Positions 56,922 to 64,000 of a stretch of 64,000 bases of DNA are shown here, in pieces. Position 1 is the stretch's first letter; each line of letters opens with the position of its first letter. The position numbers were made by a program, and so were the translations under genes. Where the stretch lies: NCBI GenBank assembly GCA_910589415.1, contig OU342635.1, positions 9,982,001 to 10,046,000 on the forward strand, written 5' to 3'. The notes below the pieces were generated by a model. It saw nothing but the letters and a program-made list of their open reading frames with translations, was not told the DNA's origin and searched no databases. Source of the stretch: Malachius bipustulatus. Lineage: Eukaryota; Arthropoda; Insecta; Coleoptera; Melyridae.

Positions 56922-58499
56922 TATTCGAATCGTCACAACAATGATTCTTGAATTATAGAGGAAAAATTATTTCTATTTTTCCCAAGACCTCTGTTCACTA
57001 TGAATTAATATTTTTATTACAACGACTAAAATTAAATTGACTGATCACAAAAGGCTGAAAAAATGCATCTCGTCTTAAGCCCTATTCATTATGAATGTCC
57101 TAGCCCTAGCACTTCATTTTCTGACACAAACGTGTCATTTTCTGGTTTACAGTATTTAGTTTACTGTAAAAGAATCAATGAAAGAAAGACTCGTTACGAT
57201 TTCTCCTGGCATTTCATTTAAGTCTGAAATTAATTACTAAGTAGGTACGTCACGTAGGTATAAAAAATATAATAATCCTTAAACTTTTTACATGAGAAAT
57301 AGTCGATCTATATAATAATAACAACCAGTTAAAGAAAGAATCACCTCTTAACGTAACACATTACGAGATAAATCAGAAACGCTTCATTTTTCAGGGCGCA
57401 TCATTCTTGTATAAAATTAATTTGAAAAAGGGGAACAGGGAGGAGCTCATAAGCGACCTATCCAGGACGAACATCCTGATCCTCGCACTTCATCTCTTTA
57501 TAAAATACAATAACATTTAAAGCAATTTTTGGAGGATAAAATACGTCCAATTATTCATCCTATTATTCATGACTTATGTAGGTATATGTATTATGAGTTC
57601 TTTTGAAATAAAATCAGGGGAGATTGTACCTATTATACATTATCTCATTTACAAGGTGATCAATATACTTTTGATATGGGGTAAACAGAGCCATCTATTG
57701 ACAGCGACAATGTAAACAAAATACCTACCTAATTTTCCAGGATTTTTCCCTGTTGACTTTGAAAAGATTATTTCAAATAAACTGAAGTGGAGATAAAGAA
57801 CTACTACCAACATTCTAGATAATGGTAAGGTAAATACTAAATACTGTAAACTGAATTAAATCGGATTAAATAAATTAGAAAGTTTTTTTTTTATTGATTG
57901 TAGGTTTGAAAAATAATTTTCAATAATATAATACAGAGGGTGACATCTATTGCTCGTTTTAGGAACCTTTCACTGCCAGGACTAGCAGAAATATCAGGAT
58001 CAAGACTAATCAATATAATGCAGAGCAGACGTACTAGTTAAGTAGAAAGCTTGCAGGGTCATCGGGAAAGCATTTTTACAGAATTTGATCACCTACAGTT
58101 TGTCGCTTTAGAGATTTTTCTTCCTTCCAAATTTCTATTTTTTGTCTCGTTGCTCATAGGTGGCAGAAAAGCTCAGAATTCGTTAACGTTATATAATGGA
58201 TAAAGGGTATCCTTGAACTTGAAACTTCAAAGTTTTGCTTTAGTGCTTTAGTGCTTTAGTACATAGGAATCGATTTTACAATGCTCATAACAATAATGTA
58301 AAATATAACTAGTTGCTTTTATCGATTAGAACTTTATGTTTCGTGGCAAGGTCCAATAAGTCAGTTCAAAGGTTGGGAATATAAAATTTATAAAATGTAT
58401 TTTTAGTCAAGGAGTCAGCAGATTATTTTAACCTTTTATCCTTTAACATCATGCCTTATAAAAAGGGAATATGAATATTTCCTTCTTGCTGGAATTGTT
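56922..58499. other. Unassigned region
   Basis: AT-rich. TAGTGCTT is repeated three times in tandem near 58240. No gene. Confidence 0.2.
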
Positions 58500-59765
58500 C
58501 ACGGGTTCAGCATGTTCACAAAAAAGGTAAAAAGACCACACCAAACTACCGGCCAGTGGCACTTATTGGAAGAAGCTAATATAATCAGCGACCTCCAGTG
58601 CGGCTTGTGCAAACAGAAACCAACTGGAGACCTCCTCACCTACATAACGGAACGGTGAAATAGCGCAATTGAACACCATGGAGAATCTCGAGTGGTTGCG
58701 CTTGATATCTCATATAGAACTTTCGACCGTGTCTGCCGTGATGGCAACACTGCAGGCGTATGGCGTGTTCTAAAAGTTCTGCTTGTGAGATATCTTTTGG
58801 AGATCGCTCCTTGAGGGTGACCGTCGATAGAGTCCTTTGCTATCAGTGTCGGCGTACCTCAGGGATTCATTTTATCTACAACAAAAAACCCTATAACACA
58901 GTTTTGCCGATGACAGTACAATTATTTTTTATCTTATATGCGCTAGATGCGCGAACATCTGCCATCGACGCACATTCTCGCAGAGAAAAAGAAGTCTCAA
59001 TACTCAACAATGACCAAAAGAGATTCTAGCTTAGGACGACAGAAATCAAGTTCAATTTAATGATGAAAAAACCCATACAGACGTCTTTTCCAAACAGGTC
59101 AACGTGTTGAGCCAGATGTGGTGATGTCGGGACACTCTCTTCCTCCATCGTCATCTCTTCGTTTACTTGACATGAGCCTAGGAGCGAACATGTCTTGGCA
59201 TGATCATGTTGCAGCTCTGGCGAAGAGTGTTTCTCAAAAACCTGAAATGCTTTTTCGCGCAAAGAAATTTTGTACATCTCAACAGTTTCTCCTTTTATGC
59301 AAGGCTTGGAGTACTGCTCGCATCTTTAGAGTTCAAGTCCTAAACATACTCTGAGCTTTCTTGACTCCATTCAGAAAAGAGCCATCCACTTTATCGGGGA
59401 CCCAGATTTGACAAAAGAATTAGATAGTCTTGACTAGACCCTTTTTTACAGATATTTCTATGGTCAGTGTTCAAAAGACCCATTTGGCCCATTTGATCTC
59501 ACCTAAAAGGCGGCCGGGCAAAAGAACCGCAATAGCTCACATCCCTATCAGGTTAAGCTCGTTACACCTCGCACCACCTTATTTCAGACTTCTTTCATGA
59601 CATAGTAATAGCTTTCCAAGAGGGGTGTTTCCCGAGGAATACAACCTGACACGATTGAAATTCAACTTGAATCGATATCTGTGCTCATGCACCGCTCCCA
59701 GAGCTTCAAAGGGATCACTCTACAGCATGTGCATTTCAATTTTAAAAAATCCTTTTTGGACAAAT
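58500..59765 (+). pseudogene. Jockey-like LINE, degenerate 3' half
   Basis: Fragments in changing frames: KKTTPNYRPVAL (block 1), ISDLQCG, VVALDISYRTFDRV (block with catalytic Asp), SVGVPQGFILST, FADDST-like near 58910, LEYCSHL, FLDSIQKRAIHFIGDPDLTK, HPYQVKLVTPRTTLFQTSFH, and CAHAPLPELQ. The last part matches the element at 31570-32105 closely, as does the 3' UTR phrase GCATGTGCATTT and the A-rich end. Many stops and shifts, so an old copy of the same family. Confidence 0.8.
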
Positions 59766-61084
59766 CAGTTGTAGAAATTCCATAATAAAAATTAATGTAC
59801 CTATAGGTAAATTCCAAGTTTTTGCCTGCTAATTTTATTTCGTTTATTCGTACTTACAAGTTCATCCAAACAAGTGAAAAGCACCCCTGGTTACTGTTGC
59901 TTCTGAAAACAAAACGTTTCCATTTCAGTTCCATTACATTAAAAGTCGAGGTAAAAGTAAAATGTTGTGTAAATATGTTCAATATATTTCTACATCTCTA
60001 AATACAAAACTTCATAATTATTTCCTTCTTCATTAAGACCAATCAATTTGAGCGCAACTATTTGCCCAATAAACATTAATTAGCATCAAAGGTGATGAGT
60101 ATCACGTTACCTCCACCCTTAGGTCATTCGCTCATCCCTTGTTGCGTAACCCCCTACTCGCACCGGAAGGAAGGGGACGTGTGAATATGGAATATAGAGC
60201 TACATGCATAACTGGGCCAGTTACACCCCTTTCCTATGTTTACTAGCGAGGTGTCAATAATTGCAAGTTCCTGTTTATTACAAGTCCGCTCTAGTGTTGA
60301 ATTGAAATGAAAATGTTCTCTTTTATGAAATAATTATTGTTTCATTATTCAATCCGCAGCATAAATCAAATAATGTAAGAAAATGTAGAGGGTTTTAAGA
60401 CTAGGGGAGATTTCAGGGGATGATTATCATGAAATAAAAACTAAATCAAGCCAAGAAAAGTAAAGCGAACACTTATTTGAGCCAGGTGAGATGCTTGTAC
60501 GAGTATGTACTACTAGAATTTACTGAATTAAATTTTATGAAAGTGCAGTAATTATTTTGTTAAAAAAAGAAGAAGAATCGACGTATTTTACTGATTGGTT
60601 ATATTTCTTGATTGTAAATGGACAATGTAAACTGCCATCTTTGTATTTATAAAAATAGTGGACAATGAGATGATCGAAGTAAACTCGTAAGAAGAAACAA
60701 CCAAGAAATGCTGGTTAAGTTGGTTTAGGCTAGCTAGAGGCTGCCGCGTCGTTGGAACACTACAAGACTAAGTCCGATGAGAAACTGAAAGGAGCACTAC
60801 AAGCACGAGGAAGGAGAAAACATTAAAAGAATTCTTTATATAAAAATAATTTATCGTAAGAAATTATGAAAAAATCAACGGTAGACCGACGTCAAAAACA
60901 TCAAAATGACGTCACTATAACGCGATTCTGCTGACTGGGAAGAATGAACATTATAGCATTGTAAAACATGTTGTATCAGACGAGATTACCACCAAATTAT
61001 GTACTTGCTACCTACTCGCTAAAGGAAAGAATTTATGACGGTCTCTGTAAGTAAATTTTATGACATTCTGTACGACTGAATTTA
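59766..61084. other. Unassigned region
   Basis: AT-rich, no gene or repeat recognised. Confidence 0.2.
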
Positions 61085-61505
61085 TACGACTGTACAATTT
61101 CAGGACATTTCGTTAGTAGTTGACTGTACAGAAACGAGAAACGTGAGGTAATAGCTCCACGAAAACTGAAAAGAGAAAGCCTTTTGCACAGTTGGTATTA
61201 TATTCATTTGCTTCATTAAATCAACATAACTGGTTCTGTGAGACCAATTCTAGAAATTTTTCTGAACAATTTGGTATGGCTTTTGATAAGATTATCCATT
61301 AACCAATTAACTGTATCAAAACTATACTATAATTTAAATAAATATTTCTATGTTTCCTTATAAAATAAGTGACTCGAAAATAACTGTATGAAGGTATTGA
61401 CGAATGAAGCCAGGGGGTGCAACGTGGCAAAGTCCAAGTGAACTGGTACCACGTGATCTCCCTGAAAAGGAGAATAATATGATTGGGGGAATTTGACGAG
61501 TAAAG
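61085..61505. mobile_element. MITE, copy 2 of the family at 52231
   Basis: Direct match to 52231-52593 over its whole length, with about 55 extra bases near 61335-61390. Starts TACGACTGTACAATTTCA, ends AATTTGACGAGTAAAG. Just upstream TACGACTGAATT repeats the start. Non-coding. Confidence 0.75.
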
Positions 61506-64000
61506 TGGTCAAGATTAACAGCAGCCCTTCCATGCAGAAATTTTGCCCTCGGAAATCGTTCTTGATTGAGAACTAAACATAGTAAGGCAATCAGCCATTT
61601 TGTATGAGTTTTTCCGCGATTTGTTATCTGCGATGAAGTCCCTTGGTTATGGTGATGGTAAAAGTGAAAATGAGACCCTGATGGAGATTCGAGAACATTA
61701 GTTGTTCACTAATAGGTGGTTAGAAAAACCAGTAAGTAAGTGTAGGGTAGAAATTACCACAGAAGGAAATGAAACGGCTTCAATTAGAGAAGCTATGTTT
61801 TGGCTTCAGTTTTAAATATGGTAAAAGAGTGGTAAGGATTCTTCAGAATCCATGGCGTCGATGGTTGAGATTTGTGTAGATCTCAAGATCTGTGGTTTCG
61901 CGAGTTATAGGTTATAACTAGTTGAATTCCCAAGCTATCGTGGGAGCCTGCATATGAAGAAGAAGAATAAGAAAAAGAAAAAGAAGAAGAGCAAGAGGGG
62001 AATAAGTGCAAAGTTGAGTGAGATGGGAATTAAAACTACGAGGGAAACTTGAGGAATTCAAGCAGTTGTTAATAATTTCAGTTTTATACAAGAGACACAG
62101 AAATAATTCTTACTCCCTGCTGAAAAATAATTCATTTGTCTTGAAATAGTTTCATGATTTTTGACAAAGAGAGTGCTGACCCATTTTATTGAGATTCCGA
62201 CGTTGAATCGATTATTTCCGACGACAATTATAAACCAATAGAATGACAGTAGTTCAAACGAGCCCATCCATCCAGGATGGATTTGTTGTATCGTTGTCAG
62301 AAAATTAAATGCCTTTTCAATTAATTCATTAATTCATATTTTGCCAAATACAACTTGTGAACACATTCAGGAACCCAGCAAGCATTCAGTATCTACACTC
62401 AAAAATTTCCAGAAATTTCCAACCCTATTATTGACAATGAAACGAGTCGATTTATTTTAGGGAGGTCAAATAATATTTTTTGCCATAAATGTCTTTTATG
62501 CCGGTTAAGTCTACGGATGGTCAATGCTATTAAAATTTTATCAACGAGTTGACGATTTTTGAAGGAAAATTCGAAGAGGCTCTGGCCTGGTTTTCAGATT
62601 GTGATATTTTTGTAATTCCCTCAGCTTTTAATGATCGATTATAAGAAAATTGAATACCTGAGCCCACGTTTTTTAATGTAAAAATTGAATAAGAGAATAA
62701 CTTGATTTGCAAGCTGAATTTGCAGTTCAACTTTTCTATTTTTTTTTCCAACTCTTACCTGATTATCTCTTCCGATACGAACCGACGAAAGCTGCAACAA
62801 AAGATTAATTTTTCAACACTACCAACATTAAAGTTATATTTTTCTTATTTATGCACTATGCATTTATCTTGATCAGCTCAGAGTTCAAAAATTTGAGAAC
62901 AATTGCAAAAAAAATAGAAAAATCGTGTACCTACCTACTTCCTGGAAAGGAGAAGAGAGGAATATAAAAAGTAACTGCACATAAGGAAATGAGGCTAAAT
63001 GATCAAAAAATTGTTGATAATAACGAGCAATAATCATTATGACGAGAGAAGAGAAAAAATCATATAATGGCTAACAATCATGTGTATGTGTGATATTTCT
63101 CTGAAACTGGCAACAATGATTCTCACAATGTAGTCCCCGGAATAATAGTCCTGGTCCCAATGTGCACATTATCGTGTCCCGACGCTTGTGAATTAGCAGT
63201 TTCGTCAATTATTTTAATTATTATTCTCGATCATTATCAGCATAGGCATGCACTAATTTCAACAGAATTTACTTAAACAGCCATTTCTGCGCTCTCTGCG
63301 TACTACACCAAGCAGGGTTAATGTAAACATAATGAAAAATTGACTATAGCAATGCTAATTAAAATATTCGATGCAATGTCAAGTTGCCAAATATCATCCC
63401 CACATCTAACAATAATGCAATGAACACTCTAGGATTTTAACATTTCTAAGAACTCTCTAACATTTCAAGGCCCATGCCATGTTCAAATTAGGGTGTTTAT
63501 ACATGCATAGGAGGTTGTATCGCCTAAGAGAAACTTGCTAGAACTTAATATAGGAGAACTTGATAAGCTCCCCTCTTCAACTTCAACTTCTATAACCCCT
63601 ATAACGGCTGTTTAGATCACAAGTAGTGATGAGTGATGGTAGGTATGTACTTGTACTTTCTAGGGGAGACTCTACTAATCCAGAATTTGGTGCCGAATTC
63701 TTGAACGTTTTACTTGAGTCAAACTATTACCACATTATAATAATAATAATGGTGGAGCCTTCCTCCCCCTCGCTTACTCCCACTCAAAAAGTTGAATAAT
63801 AAAAAATAATTCACTTACCTTAACCCCGAAAGGAAGGAGGTGGCTATTGACAGATCTCAATGTGACTAGGCAAATTTGTAACATTAGCCACATTGGCCTG
63901 TCGAGTGGAACATATCAAATTTGGAATGCCCCACCCAAATATTCTAAATGTCGAAACAAAAATAAACTTTAAATTTTGAAAAGTGATCGTCTAAATTTCC
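61506..64000. other. Unassigned region to the window end
   Basis: A purine-rich GAA/AAG simple repeat lies at about 61953-62000 and a short ATA repeat at about 63740. Otherwise AT-rich DNA without a recognised gene. Confidence 0.25.

Overview
The window looks like a piece of an AT-rich, intron-containing insect genome. The evidence is a tandem pair of spliced cytochrome P450 genes of the insect CYP9 type (clan 3) on the + strand, surrounded by decayed insect-type mobile elements: Jockey-, R1- and RTE-like non-LTR retrotransposons, a Penelope-like element, a Gypsy-like LTR element, a pogo-like transposase, PIF/Harbinger- and Crypton-like fragments, and many foldback elements and MITEs. The order of insect cannot be fixed from the sequence. 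CYP9-type genes suggest a holometabolous insect such as a beetle, moth or sawfly. I see no bacterial operons, rRNA, tRNA or CRISPR arrays.

Layout. 1-1023: open reading frame of a Jockey-like reverse transcriptase (minus), abutting a PIF/Harbinger-like terminal fragment (1024-1290). 1730-3886: P450 copy A, five exons, 531 aa. 3887-7803: intergenic, with a LINE scrap and an array of about eleven ~90-bp repeats (5241-6245). 7804-14634: P450 copy B, same five-exon structure, 534 aa, but introns 1 and 2 are swollen to 1.6 and 3.5 kb by foldbacks, a Crypton-like start, a 'GCDTTS' repeat-family fragment, a Jockey scrap and a Penelope fragment. 14880-16310: R1-like LINE (minus). 17700-21400: non-coding, with a compact unit made of a TATA box at 18366, a run of hairpins sharing a conserved core (18397-18644), and tandem repeats carrying AATAAA. 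21600-29600: mostly featureless, with small MITEs and tandem duplications. 29636-30466: solo LTR with a 4-bp target duplication. The same LTR returns in the opposite orientation at 40207-41143 with its primer-binding site and the start of gag. LINE fragments occupy 31570-32105, 34780-35760, 39300-40206, 41498-41740, 43590-44260 and 58500-59765. 46368-47875 is a 1.5-kb foldback element. 51540-54300 is an RTE-like LINE interrupted by a MITE and by a 991-bp near-perfect palindromic TA-flanked element. 55765-56919 holds a pogo-like fragment and a TA-flanked non-autonomous element.

The only genes that look functional for the host are the two P450s. Exons 2, 3 and 4 have identical lengths in the two copies and all splice junctions are in the same phase, so they are a recent local duplication. 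Both have a membrane anchor, the K-helix ExxR, the PDRF motif and the haem-cysteine motif. Both lack the usual acidic-threonine pair in helix I. The most unusual non-coding structure is the hairpin array at about 18.4-18.65 kb.
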